Shown: piece by piece, positions 1 to 6,760 of the stretch
Position numbering within the stretch: the first letter of the stretch is position 1
How the letters are laid out: the number at the start of each line of letters is the position of its first letter
Assembly: GCA_900553055.1 (NCBI GenBank)
Contig: USBV01000025.1
Span: forward strand, 1 to 14,584
Direction: 5' to 3'
DNA: 14,584 bases
Origin: an uncultured Phascolarctobacterium sp.
GTDB lineage: Bacteria; Bacillota; Negativicutes; Acidaminococcales; Acidaminococcaceae
Made by a program: the position numbers and the translations under genes
The notes under the pieces: model-generated
Seen by the model: the letters and a program-made list of their open reading frames with translations, nothing else
What the model was told of the DNA's origin: nothing
The model's database searches: none

Positions 1-221
1 TGGAGATGATCCATATGAAAGAACTTCTTCCGCTGACCGGCTATATGCGAGGTGGTTGTTCCCCGATCGGCATGAAAAAGAAGTTCCCTACTTATATAGA
101 AGAAACAGCGCAGATTTTCGACAAAATCAGCATCAGCGCGGGTCAGAGAGGTGTTCAGGTCATTCTGAATCCGGAGGAACTTGCAAAATATGTGGATGCA
201 CAGTTTGTAGCGCTGATCTAG
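1..221 (+). CDS. ybaK: Cys-tRNA(Pro) deacylase, YbaK/EbsC type (3' end only)
   Basis: The reading frame is open from the left edge to the TAG at 219-221, so only the last 73 or so residues are present. The segment LLPLTGYMRGGCSPIGMKKK followed by a PTYIEE stretch is the recognisable C-terminal part of the YbaK/EbsC family, which hydrolyses Cys mischarged on tRNA(Pro). The GGCSPIG loop is the family signature. An in-frame ATG at 6-8 is not the start, because the family has roughly 150-160 residues and the frame runs on upstream. A terminator follows about 65 bp after the stop, so the gene ends its own transcription unit. The assignment rests on motif recall of a partial protein. Confidence 0.85.
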   Translation, partial: EMIHMKELLPLTGYMRGGCSPIGMKKKFPTYIEETAQIFDKISISAGQRGVQVILNPEELAKYVDAQFVALI

Positions 222-284
222 AGTGGTAAGGAGTCTGTCTGACACCTTTACAGATACCATAATTGTTCTATTACAGTTGACATA

Positions 285-316
285 AAAAACAGGCGACTTG
301 ATTCGCCTGTTTTTTT
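285..316 (+). terminator. Rho-independent terminator after ybaK
   Basis: The arms CAGGCGA (290-296) and TCGCCTG (303-309) flank a 6-nt loop, and seven T residues (310-316) follow. Upstream A residues extend the stem against the T tract, so it could also work weakly on the minus strand. Confidence 0.9.
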
Positions 317-479
317 GACGGGCAGAATTTAACAGAATTGTAAAAAAATGAAAATTTTATACCAGCCAAAGTTTATAAAAAATGGGAAGAAAAAGCAAAA
401 AAGTTTATAAAATGCTCACATAAATATTAAGGAAAAGTTAAATGAAAATGTGATTTGTCACAAAAATGTAAAAAAGACG
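317..479. other. AT-rich intergenic stretch, no gene
   Basis: No credible ORF or RNA gene is seen between the ybaK terminator and the promoter at 480. The stretch is rich in A runs. It carries a direct repeat AAAGTTTATAAAA at 368-380 and 400-412 (start to start 32 bp), of unknown meaning, and the palindrome listed separately at 449-462. It looks like an upstream control region for the transcript that starts near 516. Confidence 0.5.
449..462. promoter_or_regulatory. TGTGA-N4-TCACA palindrome, CRP/FNR-like site
   Basis: TGTGA (449-453) and TCACA (458-462) are perfect inverted 5-bp arms around TTTG. The centre is about 60 bp upstream of the predicted transcription start near 516, which is the usual class I activator position for the CRP/FNR family. 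The 4-bp spacing fits FNR-type sites better than CRP (N6). No matching regulator gene is in the window, so the binding protein is unknown. Confidence 0.4.
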
Positions 480-509
480 TTGACTTTGAAGCCGGAAACC
501 ACATATAAT
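480..509 (+). promoter_or_regulatory. Sigma-A type promoter for the small ORF/rsmA unit
   Basis: TTGACT (480-485) and TATAAT (504-509) are separated by 18 bp. Predicted start is about 516, giving a roughly 144-nt leader before the ATG at 660. Confidence 0.75.
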
Positions 510-515
510 GTCTCC

Positions 516-659
516 CGTCACTTGAAGGAAGCGGCACAGGCATAGAGGATCTGTCCTTAGCTGTCAGAAAAAATCAGACAGCCAAAGAAGATGCCGCAGA
601 TGTTAAATGGCAGTCAGACCGGTTTTGGGAGGACTGCACTGATAGAAAGAGGAGAGTGT
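516..659 (+). promoter_or_regulatory. Structured 5' leader, three-way junction plus hairpin (unassigned)
   Basis: Pairing found by eye: GCGGCA (531-536) with TGCCGC (592-597) closes a junction. Inside it are a GAGGA/TCCTT hairpin (545-549 with 554-558, loop TCTG) and a GCTGTC/GACAGC hairpin (560-565 with 577-582). A second element pairs GCAGTC (610-615) with GACTGC (632-637) just before the ribosome binding site AGGAGAG (650-656). This looks like a cis-regulatory RNA such as a riboswitch or leader. I could not match it to the consensus of any class I know, including c-di-AMP, c-di-GMP-I, cobalamin and T-box, so no ligand is proposed. Confidence 0.4.
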
Positions 660-848
660 ATGCCAAGCATTGACACATTTCTTCAGACTGCTTATCAGTT
701 TATAAAGGCATTATTTGTCCGTGTGACAAAAAGGATGTACCGGACCGCAGCCGTATTGATGACGGGGGCAGCGGTTGTGACGGTGATAGCATTTAATTCG
801 GTCAGTTTTGGCGGCGTTGGCAAAAATAGGAGAGTGAATCTTGGATAA
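660..848 (+). pseudogene. 62-residue signal-anchor ORF, probably a truncated cell-wall protein gene
   Basis: The ATG at 660 has a good site AGGAGAG 3 nt upstream, and the frame ends with TAA at 846-848. The protein has a basic stretch (FVRVTKRMYR, about residues 22-31), then one hydrophobic segment (TAAVLMTGAAVVTVIAF) and ends abruptly with GGVGKNRRVNLG. It resembles the N-terminal membrane anchor of G5/3D-domain cell-wall proteins of the YabE/Rpf kind, which are often encoded near rsmA in Firmicutes; this is a recollection of style, not an alignment. The extracellular body is missing. The last codons are the ribosome binding site and first codons of rsmA (8-bp overlap), which suggests an internal deletion that fused the stump to rsmA. 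It could instead be a genuine small membrane or leader peptide coupling translation to rsmA. Confidence 0.5.
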
Positions 849-1695
849 ACCGATTATTGCGTCACCGCAGGTGACGCAGCATATCTTAAATCGCTTCAAG
901 CTGCGTGCGGATAAAAAGCTGGGGCAAAACTTTTTGATTGATGAAAATGTGGTGCGCCAAATCGTGGAGGCCGCCGAGCTGAGCGAGGCGGACACGGTGC
1001 TGGAGGTTGGCCCTGGCATTGGCACCCTGACACAGGGCCTGGCTGAACGCAAGGCCAAGGTGGTGGCAGTGGAGCTGGACACAAGGCTGCTGCCTGTTTT
1101 GGCAACAACGCTAGAGGGCTACGACAACGTGCGCGTGGTGCACGGCGATATCCTGAAGGTAAATATTATGGAGGAGGTGGGTGCGCCGGAATTTAAGGTG
1201 TGCGCTAACCTGCCCTATTACATCACTACACCCATTATCTTTGCGCTTTTAGAAAAGCGCTTGCCCATGGAGCGTTTGGTGGCCATGGTGCAAAAGGAAG
1301 TGGCCGAGCGCATGGCAGCTCAGCCCGGTGGCAAGGACTATGGCGCTCTTTCCGTGGCTATCCAGTATTACACTGAGCCGGAGATTGCCTTTATCGTACC
1401 GCCCACATCCTTTATTCCTGCACCCGCAGTGGATTCTGCTGTTATCGTGTGCAAGCGGCGTAGCAAGCCGCCTGTAGAGGTGTGCGATGAGGCGCTGTTC
1501 TTCCGCGTGGTAAAGGCGGCCTTTTCCCTGCGCCGTAAGATGCTCAGTAATTCTTTGAAAAATATGGGTATCAAGTCCGAGCAGGTAGCCAAGTGGCTGG
1601 AGCTTGCCGGCGTGGACGGCAAGCGTCGGGCAGAAACACTGAGCTTGGAGGATTTTGCTAAGCTGACCAATAGCTTTAATGAGGCTGTGAAGTAA
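841..1695 (+). CDS. rsmA: 16S rRNA (adenine(1518)-N6/adenine(1519)-N6)-dimethyltransferase
   Basis: RsmA (KsgA) uses S-adenosylmethionine to dimethylate two adjacent adenines in helix 45 of 16S rRNA during late 30S assembly. At 284 residues it is normal length. Visible motifs are KKLGQNFLID (about residues 25-34), the SAM-binding loop EVGPGIGTL (55-63), the acidic end of strand 2 VELD (77-80), HGDIL (101-105) and the catalytic NLPYY (123-127). The start is TTG at 841, chosen because AGGAGAG (828-834) sits 6 nt upstream and the family's N-terminal PxxT-like segment follows directly. It overlaps the stop of the preceding small ORF by 8 bp, so translation may be coupled. The transcript probably starts near 516. 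A terminator follows 10 bp after the stop. Confidence 0.96.
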   Translation: MDKPIIASPQVTQHILNRFKLRADKKLGQNFLIDENVVRQIVEAAELSEADTVLEVGPGIGTLTQGLAERKAKVVAVELDTRLLPVLATTLEGYDNVRVVHGDILKVNIMEEVGAPEFKVCANLPYYITTPIIFALLEKRLPMERLVAMVQKEVAERMAAQPGGKDYGALSVAIQYYTEPEIAFIVPPTSFIPAPAVDSAVIVCKRRSKPPVEVCDEALFFRVVKAAFSLRRKMLSNSLKNMGIKSEQVAKWLELAGVDGKRRAETLSLEDFAKLTNSFNEAVK

Positions 1696-1704
1696 AAGAT
1701 TTAT

Positions 1705-1742
1705 GAGAGCTGTACCATTATTTTATGGTATGGCTCTTTTTA
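1705..1742 (+). terminator. Rho-independent terminator after rsmA
   Basis: The stem AGAGC-TGTACCAT pairs with ATGGTATGGCTCT around a short TATTTT loop, and the T-rich tail runs to about 1742. The stop codon of rsmA is only 10 bp upstream. Confidence 0.88.
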
Positions 1743-1810
1743 TTAGCCGCTTTTAGGCGCAGCGTCAGCTATTTAAGTCAAAGTACGTGTGTTAACTATT
1801 CCAAATGCTC

Positions 1811-1839
1811 TTGCCAAAAAGCACAGAACGTAGTATAGT
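1811..1839 (+). promoter_or_regulatory. Promoter of rmuC
   Basis: TTGCCA (1811-1816) and TATAGT (1834-1839) with 17-bp spacing, 37 bp before the rmuC start. No operator-like repeat is obvious. Confidence 0.65.
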
Positions 1840-1876
1840 AAACATATGTTAAGACTTTAGAAAAGAGGTGTAGTAT

Positions 1877-3124
1877 ATGTCGTTGGAACAGATTTTGTTA
1901 CTTGTAATTCTCGTTATTGCCATGCTGCTTGCTATATTATTGGTTCTGCTTTGGAGCAAATTAAATCGTATCGAGCAGCACAGTCCCCAGGACGTTCTGC
2001 GGCGTGAGCTAGAGCAGCAGCTCTTTGGCTTAAAGCAGGATGTGGGAGCAGGGATCCAGAGCTTGGGCAGTAGCAATGTGCAGGCTATAGGGCAATTAAG
2101 CGAGCTTTTGAAGGATAATCAAAGGCTGGCTATGGAAGCCCAAAGGCAGCAGTTGGAGCAGCTGGAAAAAAGCATGCGCACCAAGCAGGAAAACATGCTT
2201 TTCATCGTCAAGGAGCAGTTGGAGGAAATTCGCGGTACTGTGGATGAAAAGCTGCAAACGACCTTGGAAAAGCGCATCAGTGAATCCTTTAAAACAGTCA
2301 GCTCCCAGCTGGAGCAGGTCTACAAGGGCTTGGGCGAGATGCAGAGCCTTGCCAATGATGTGGGCGGCTTAAAAAAGATTATGAGCGGCGTGAAAACTAG
2401 AGGCAATTTGGGCGAGTATCAATTGGCTGCTATTTTGGCGGAGATTTTAGCACCGGAGCAGTATGCTACCAATGTGGCCACGGTGCCGAAAAGCAGTGAG
2501 CGGGTGGAGTTTGCAGTGAAGCTGCCTCATGAGGATGGCACTGTGTATCTGCCCATTGATTCCAAATTTCCTGCGGAAACCTATGCTCAGCTTAAGGATG
2601 CGCAGGAAAGCGGCGACCGCAGGGCTGTGGAGGCTGCTTATAAAAATCTGGAACCCGTTATCAAGAGGGAAGCCAAGGATATTCGCACGAAATATGTGGC
2701 CGTGCCTTATACTACAAACTTTGCCATTATGTTCCTGCCGGCAGAGGGCCTTTATGCCGAGGTTGTGAGCCGCGGCATGGTGGAGCTGCTGCAGCGTGAT
2801 TATCAAGTGAATGTGGCTGGTCCGAGCACGATGGCGGCGCTTTTGAACAGCCTGCAAATGGGCTTTAAAACACTGGCCATCCAACAAAAATCCAACTATG
2901 CTTGGGAGGTTTTGGGTGCTGTCAAAACAGAGTTTGGTAAGTTTGAGGAGTCTCTTACTAAAATGCAAAGATACCTTGATTCCACCAGCAAGGAGCTGGA
3001 TAATTTGATTACGACACGCAGCAACCAGATGTCTAAGCGCTTGCGGGATGTGGAGCGGTTGGATGACCTTGAGGCAGCACGACTCTTGGATTTGGATAAG
3101 AAAAGTCATCACAATAAGGCATAA
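1877..3124 (+). CDS. rmuC: DNA recombination protein RmuC homologue
   Basis: RmuC family proteins are membrane-anchored, coiled-coil proteins with a nuclease-like C-terminal domain. In E. coli rmuC limits inversion at short inverted repeats, and its biochemical role is still poorly defined. This 415-residue protein has one N-terminal membrane segment (about residues 5-26), a Gln/Glu/Leu-rich coiled coil (about 60-165) and the RmuC core. The core is recognisable from GGLKKIMSGVKTRGNLGE, the PIDSKFP motif and YTTNFAIMFLPAEGLYAEV. The start ATG at 1877 has AGAGGTG about 7 nt upstream. Length is usual for the family. It stands alone between its own promoter and a terminator, so its position gives no functional hint. 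Confidence 0.93.
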   Translation: MSLEQILLLVILVIAMLLAILLVLLWSKLNRIEQHSPQDVLRRELEQQLFGLKQDVGAGIQSLGSSNVQAIGQLSELLKDNQRLAMEAQRQQLEQLEKSMRTKQENMLFIVKEQLEEIRGTVDEKLQTTLEKRISESFKTVSSQLEQVYKGLGEMQSLANDVGGLKKIMSGVKTRGNLGEYQLAAILAEILAPEQYATNVATVPKSSERVEFAVKLPHEDGTVYLPIDSKFPAETYAQLKDAQESGDRRAVEAAYKNLEPVIKREAKDIRTKYVAVPYTTNFAIMFLPAEGLYAEVVSRGMVELLQRDYQVNVAGPSTMAALLNSLQMGFKTLAIQQKSNYAWEVLGAVKTEFGKFEESLTKMQRYLDSTSKELDNLITTRSNQMSKRLRDVERLDDLEAARLLDLDKKSHHNKA

Positions 3125-3133
3125 AGTGGCTAT

Positions 3134-3168
3134 GGACAGCTCTTTGGAGGGGCTGTCCTATATTTTTC
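3134..3168 (+). terminator. Rho-independent terminator after rmuC
   Basis: GGACAGC (3134-3140) pairs with GCTGTCC (3152-3158) around an 11-nt loop, followed by a T-rich but imperfect tail. Confidence 0.78.
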
Positions 3169-3188
3169 GCAAAAATAATAATTTTTTG

Positions 3189-3217
3189 TTGACAAAGATG
3201 GCAGAAAAGAGTATAGT
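3189..3217 (+). promoter_or_regulatory. Strong promoter of the trmB-lysA unit
   Basis: A perfect TTGACA (3189-3194) and TATAGT (3212-3217) with the ideal 17-bp spacing. The first gene starts 43 bp after the -10 box. Confidence 0.82.
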
Positions 3218-3260
3218 GTTCTTAAACAGGAACAATATTAGAAGAGCTGAATGAGGGACT

Positions 3261-3956
3261 ATGAATCTTATTGAAGGATTGACCAATTTTAACTTAACCA
3301 AGCAGGAAGCAACGCTCTATGTGCTGCTTTTGAAGGCAGGTCAGCTGACCGGCTATGAGGCAGCCAAGCAAACGGGCATCTCCCGCTCCAATACCTACAC
3401 TGCGCTAGCAGGACTGGTGGAGAAGGGTGCTGCCTATGTGCTGGAGGAGGGCAAGGTTACTCGCTATACCCCTGTGGCAGCGGAGGAATTTTGTCGTAAT
3501 AAAATCAGCAGGCTAGAAGAGATTAAAGAAGATATTATACAACAGCTGCCGGTTTTCACCAGTGATGTAGAGGGTTATGTTACCATCAAGGGTGAGCAGG
3601 AAATCATCAACAAGCTGCGAAATACCGTGCTTCAGGCTAAGGAGCGTATTTATGTGTCGGGTAATCTGCGCTTGCTAGAGCTACTTCGGCAGGAGCTGAC
3701 CGATGCCATTACGCGAGGGCTTAAGGTGGTTATCATTGGTGATAAATCCTTTCAGCTGGCAGGGGCTATTAGCTACGGAACAACGAAGCAAAATGAGCAA
3801 ATCCGTCTGATTGCAGACTCCCGCACGGTTTTGACCGGGGATTTGGAGGATGCAGAGGATTCCAGCTGCTTGTATTCCTGTAAACGCAATCTCGTTGATT
3901 TGTTTAAGGAAGCATTGAAAAACGAGATTGCCTTAATTAAATTAACAGAAAGGTGA
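3261..3956 (+). CDS. TrmB-family transcriptional regulator
   Basis: The 231-residue protein begins with a winged helix-turn-helix (about residues 8-75; LTKQEATLYVLLLKAG, then YEAAKQTGISRSNTYTALAG and a wing ending VTRYTPV). A linker helix and a C-terminal domain (about 105-225) of the type that binds ligands in TrmB proteins follow. TrmB regulators were first known as archaeal sugar-responsive repressors, but bacterial members control varied metabolism. Its gene ends 5 bp before the decarboxylase gene and shares its promoter, so it most likely controls that gene and itself. The ligand could be lysine or a precursor, which is inference only. ATG at 3261 fits the family N terminus; the upstream site GAGGGA is weak. 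Confidence 0.85.
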   Translation: MNLIEGLTNFNLTKQEATLYVLLLKAGQLTGYEAAKQTGISRSNTYTALAGLVEKGAAYVLEEGKVTRYTPVAAEEFCRNKISRLEEIKEDIIQQLPVFTSDVEGYVTIKGEQEIINKLRNTVLQAKERIYVSGNLRLLELLRQELTDAITRGLKVVIIGDKSFQLAGAISYGTTKQNEQIRLIADSRTVLTGDLEDAEDSSCLYSCKRNLVDLFKEALKNEIALIKLTER

Positions 3957-3961
3957 TATAC

Positions 3962-5266
3962 ATGTCTAAAAAAGTACCCTTTGTGACCAAAGCACAATTA
4001 GAAAAAATCGTGGCTCAATACCCCACCCCCTTCCATCTGTATGATGAGGCTGGCATTCGCCGTACTGCACGTTTACTGTACAAGGCCTTTGCTTGGAACA
4101 AGGGCTTTAAGGAATATTTTGCCGTGAAAGCAACTCCCAATCCCTACCTGCTGCAAATCCTGCGTGAAGAGGGCTGTGGCGCTGACTGCTCCTCCTATAC
4201 CGAGCTTTTGATGAGCGATGCTGTGGGCTTCAAGGAAAGCGAGATTATGTTCTCCTCCAATGCTACCCCGGCTGAAGACTTCCAACTGGCTCGTAAGCTG
4301 AATGCAACCATTAATCTGGATGATATTACCCATATCGACTTCTTGGAAAAGGTGGCCGATATTCCTGATACTGTAAGCTGCCGCTATAACCCCGGTGGAC
4401 ATTTTGCTATCGCCAACAACATCATGGATAATCCCGGCGATGCTAAATATGGCATGACTCATGAGCAAATTATCGAAGCTTACAAACGCCTTTTGGCTAA
4501 GGGTGTTAAGCATTTTGGCATGCATGCTTTTCTGGCCTCCAACACTGTTACTAATGATTACTATCCGGAATTGGCTCGAATCCTCTTCAAAGTAGCTGTG
4601 GAGCTGAAGGAAAAGACTGGCGCTCATATTGAGTTCATCAACCTGTCCGGTGGCATCGGCGTGGCTTATCGCCCCGAGCAGCAGGATAATGATTTGCTGG
4701 TAATTGGCGAAGGTGTGCGCAAGGTTTATGAAGAGATTTTGGTGCCTGCAGGCATGGGCGACGTGAAGATTTTCACCGAGCTGGGCCGCTTCATGCTGGC
4801 TCCCAACGGTGGCCTTGTTACTACCGCTATCCACGAAAAGCACACCTACAAGGAGTATATTGGCTGCGATGCTTGCGCTGCTAACCTGATGCGTCCTGCT
4901 ATTTATGGAGCATATCATCATATCACCGTTATGGGTAAGGAGGACGAGCCCTGCGATTATAAATATGATGTTACTGGTGGCCTGTGCGAAAACAGCGATA
5001 AATTTGCTGTGGATAGAATGCTGCCTAAGATTGAAATTGGTGATATGCTCTTTATCCACGATGCTGGCGCACATGGCTATTCCATGGGCTATAACTACAA
5101 CGGTAAGCTGCGCAGTGCCGAAATCCTGCTGCAGGAGGATGGCAGCGCTAAGCTGATTCGCCGTGCTGAAACTCCTGCTGATTATTTTGCAACCTTCGAT
5201 TTTAGCCCTGAATTTGGCGCTAAGCTGGCAGAAGAAGCCAAGGTTAAAATGCCTGCTAGCAAATAA
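3962..5266 (+). CDS. lysA: Diaminopimelate decarboxylase-like PLP enzyme (fold type III)
   Basis: Likely converts meso-diaminopimelate to lysine with pyridoxal phosphate. The 434-residue protein shows the PLP lysine in FAVKATPNPYLL (K56), a glycine turn NLSGGIGVAY (227-235), the phosphate-binding ELGRFM (273-278), CDACAANLMRPAIYGAYHH (302-320) with the RPAIYGAYH signature, LCENSD (341-346, normally CESSD-like) and DAGAHGYSMGYNYNG (367-381). It differs from textbook LysA by GAH in place of GAY and by lacking the usual GNxK loop. It may therefore belong to a divergent LysA clade or a related amino-acid decarboxylase. The start is ATG at 3962 with AAGGTG 6 nt upstream, rather than the ATG at 3953 that overlaps this site. 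It is co-transcribed with the TrmB gene. A terminator follows about 35 bp after the stop. Confidence 0.83.
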   Translation: MSKKVPFVTKAQLEKIVAQYPTPFHLYDEAGIRRTARLLYKAFAWNKGFKEYFAVKATPNPYLLQILREEGCGADCSSYTELLMSDAVGFKESEIMFSSNATPAEDFQLARKLNATINLDDITHIDFLEKVADIPDTVSCRYNPGGHFAIANNIMDNPGDAKYGMTHEQIIEAYKRLLAKGVKHFGMHAFLASNTVTNDYYPELARILFKVAVELKEKTGAHIEFINLSGGIGVAYRPEQQDNDLLVIGEGVRKVYEEILVPAGMGDVKIFTELGRFMLAPNGGLVTTAIHEKHTYKEYIGCDACAANLMRPAIYGAYHHITVMGKEDEPCDYKYDVTGGLCENSDKFAVDRMLPKIEIGDMLFIHDAGAHGYSMGYNYNGKLRSAEILLQEDGSAKLIRRAETPADYFATFDFSPEFGAKLAEEAKVKMPASK

Positions 5267-5300
5267 AAAACATCTCTTTTACAAAGTATAATATGGCTGA

Positions 5301-5336
5301 AAAACTACCTGGTGCTTATGCTAGGTAGTTTTTTCT
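5301..5336 (+). terminator. Rho-independent terminator after lysA
   Basis: AACTACCT (5303-5310) pairs perfectly with AGGTAGTT (5323-5330) and a T run follows. Confidence 0.92.
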
Positions 5337-5370
5337 TGTTCTTTACTCAAATGCTTAGCATTAAAAAAGA

Positions 5371-5402
5371 CTTGACTTGATGTGTACTAAAGGTAGTATA
5401 CT
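5371..5402 (+). promoter_or_regulatory. Promoter of larE, possible MerR-type site A
   Basis: TTGACT (5372-5377) and TATACT (5397-5402) are 19 bp apart, the stretched spacing of MerR-activated promoters. The flanking CTTGACTT and the ACTAAAGG right half resemble the four other sites in this window. The dyad itself is weak here (about 4 of 8 bp). TAGTAT at 5394-5399 offers an alternative normal promoter with a 16-bp spacer, so MerR control of larE is only possible. Confidence 0.5.
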
Positions 5403-5445
5403 AAAGCTATAGGAATTGGGCTAGTACAATCAAAGGAGATTTTTT

Positions 5446-6282
5446 ATGAATATTAATGTGCTTGTGGCAGAAGAAAAATATAATAAGCTCATTGCTGCTT
5501 TGCAGGCTATGGACAGAGTAGTGGTGGCCTTTAGTGGTGGCATGGACTCGACCTTTTTGCTTTATGCAGCGAAGCAGGCGGTGGGGGCAAGGGCCATTGC
5601 GGTGACATCTCGCTCCGGTGTTGTGCCCCGTCGTGATTTAGATGAGGGAGCACTTTTTTGTGAGCATCAGGGAATAAGGCATGAGTATCTTGATTTTGAT
5701 GAGCTGGCAGTGCCCGGCTTTGCCGAAAATCCTCCGGATCGTTGCTATATCTGCAAAAAAACACTGTTTACTAAGCTTTTGGCTGTGGCCGCAAGGGAGC
5801 GGGCGGTGCTCTGTGAGGGCTCCAATATGGATGATTTGGAAGATTATCGTCCGGGCCTGCGTGCTCTTCAAGAACTGGCAGTGCGCAGTCCCCTAAAGGA
5901 AGCAGGACTGACAAAGGCGGAGATTCGCTATTTGTCTAAGAAGTTTGACCTGCCCACCTGGGCCAATCCTGCCAGCGCTTGTCTTGCCTCGCGCTTTGCC
6001 TATGGCGAAACCATCACTGCAGCAAAAATGCAGGCAGTGGATGGGGCGGAGCAGCTGTTGTTTGATCTGGGCTTTACCCAGTTTAGGGTGCGGGTGCATG
6101 GCGAGGAAAAGCGAGGCCTTTTGGCGAGAATAGAGGTGCTGCCGGAGGAGCTGGCTAAGGCCTTGGAGCCGGAGGTGCGTCAAGAGATAATTATAAAATT
6201 CAAGGCTTTTGGCTTTGCTTACATTACTTTGGATTTGCTTGGCTATAGAACGGGCAGCATGAACGAGGTGCTGAAAATTTGA
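5446..6282 (+). CDS. larE: ATP-dependent sacrificial sulfur transferase LarE
   Basis: LarE adenylates and then sulfurates the dicarboxylated nicotinate nucleotide to build the nickel-pincer cofactor of LarA-type racemases. The 278-residue protein has the PP-loop SGGMDS (30-35), an NPPDRCYICK segment (95-104, C100 and C103), the EGSNMDDLEDYRPG motif (124-137), RSPLKEAGLTKAEIR and NPASACLASR (174-183). C179 in that last motif corresponds to the cysteine that gives up its sulfur in Lactobacillus LarE. The start at 5446 has AAAGGAG 7 nt upstream. No larA, larB or larC is in the window, so partners must lie elsewhere. No terminator is seen before merR, and a MerR-type promoter begins 13 bp after its stop. 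Confidence 0.93.
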   Translation: MNINVLVAEEKYNKLIAALQAMDRVVVAFSGGMDSTFLLYAAKQAVGARAIAVTSRSGVVPRRDLDEGALFCEHQGIRHEYLDFDELAVPGFAENPPDRCYICKKTLFTKLLAVAARERAVLCEGSNMDDLEDYRPGLRALQELAVRSPLKEAGLTKAEIRYLSKKFDLPTWANPASACLASRFAYGETITAAKMQAVDGAEQLLFDLGFTQFRVRVHGEEKRGLLARIEVLPEELAKALEPEVRQEIIIKFKAFGFAYITLDLLGYRTGSMNEVLKI

Positions 6283-6294
6283 GGATAACTTTTT

Positions 6295-6326
6295 CTTGAC
6301 TTAGAGTGAACTCCAAGATATAAGAT
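6295..6326 (+). promoter_or_regulatory. MerR-type operator-promoter B (merR autoregulation)
   Basis: TTGACT (6296-6301) and TAAGAT (6321-6326) are 19 bp apart. The spacer holds the best dyad of the set: CTTAGAGT (6300-6307), GA, ACTCCAAG (6310-6317), seven of eight positions symmetric. It is almost the known AdhR operator of Bacillus. It lies just before the merR start. Confidence 0.85.
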
Positions 6327-6357
6327 AATGGTGAAGAAACTGATTGGAGGGATGCTT

Positions 6358-6741
6358 ATGACTATTAAAGAGGCGAGTCAAGTAACAGGTGTGTCGGCAG
6401 ATACACTGCGGTATTACGAACGCATTGGGCTTATTCCGGCGGTGCCGCGGAACGAAAGCGGAATTCGCAATTATGATGAAGCTAGTATTGGCTGGATAAA
6501 TTTTATCAAATGCATGCGTGGAGCAGGGCTACCCATAGAAGCACTTATCGAATATGTTGCTCTTTGCAAGGAGGGTGATAAGACAGAAGCGAGTCGCAAG
6601 GCAATTCTCATAGAGCAAAGGGATATTTTGCAGCAGCGTATAGAGAGCTTGCAAAAGACTTTGGTTAAGCTAAATTACAAAATTGATAATTATGGGCATC
6701 TTAATCAAGAAGCCATTAAAAATATCAAATGGAATGAGTAA
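6358..6741 (+). CDS. MerR-family regulator, AdhR/NmlR-like
   Basis: A 127-residue MerR protein: helix-turn-helix MTIKEASQVTGVSADTLRYYERIGLI (1-26), the wing with GIRNYDEASI (35-44), a helical linker and a C-terminal dimer helix (about 75-108). A cysteine sits at residue 52 (FIKCMRGAGLPIE), the place of the conserved thiol by which Bacillus AdhR senses aldehydes, and another at 70. It lacks the cluster of metal-binding cysteines of MerR, CueR or ZntR. The start was taken as ATG 6358 because GGAGGG ends 6 nt upstream and the family begins here; ATGs at 6328 and 6352 would lie too near the promoter or the ribosome site. Its own promoter has the 19-bp spacing, so it should be autoregulated and likely controls the other similar promoters nearby. 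Confidence 0.9.
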   Translation: MTIKEASQVTGVSADTLRYYERIGLIPAVPRNESGIRNYDEASIGWINFIKCMRGAGLPIEALIEYVALCKEGDKTEASRKAILIEQRDILQQRIESLQKTLVKLNYKIDNYGHLNQEAIKNIKWNE

Positions 6742-6760
6742 GAAATATTTGCAAGAAATG

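Noticed and set aside
368..412. Direct repeat AAAGTTTATAAAA
   Set aside because: Only two copies, in very AT-rich DNA. No CRISPR-like or transposon-like structure, so chance or a weak operator cannot be told apart.
516..659. c-di-AMP (ydaO) riboswitch, expected before cell-wall genes
   Set aside because: The conserved core segments of that class as I remember them are absent, so I left the class open.
2447..3112. Open frame of 221 codons on the minus strand opposite rmuC
   Set aside because: Its composition is that of an antisense shadow, with no family resemblance, while rmuC motifs are clear on the plus strand.
4073..5074. Long open frame on the minus strand opposite lysA (333 codons)
   Set aside because: It mirrors the codon pattern of lysA, has no recognisable protein motif and no ribosome site. 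The plus-strand protein is clearly the real one.
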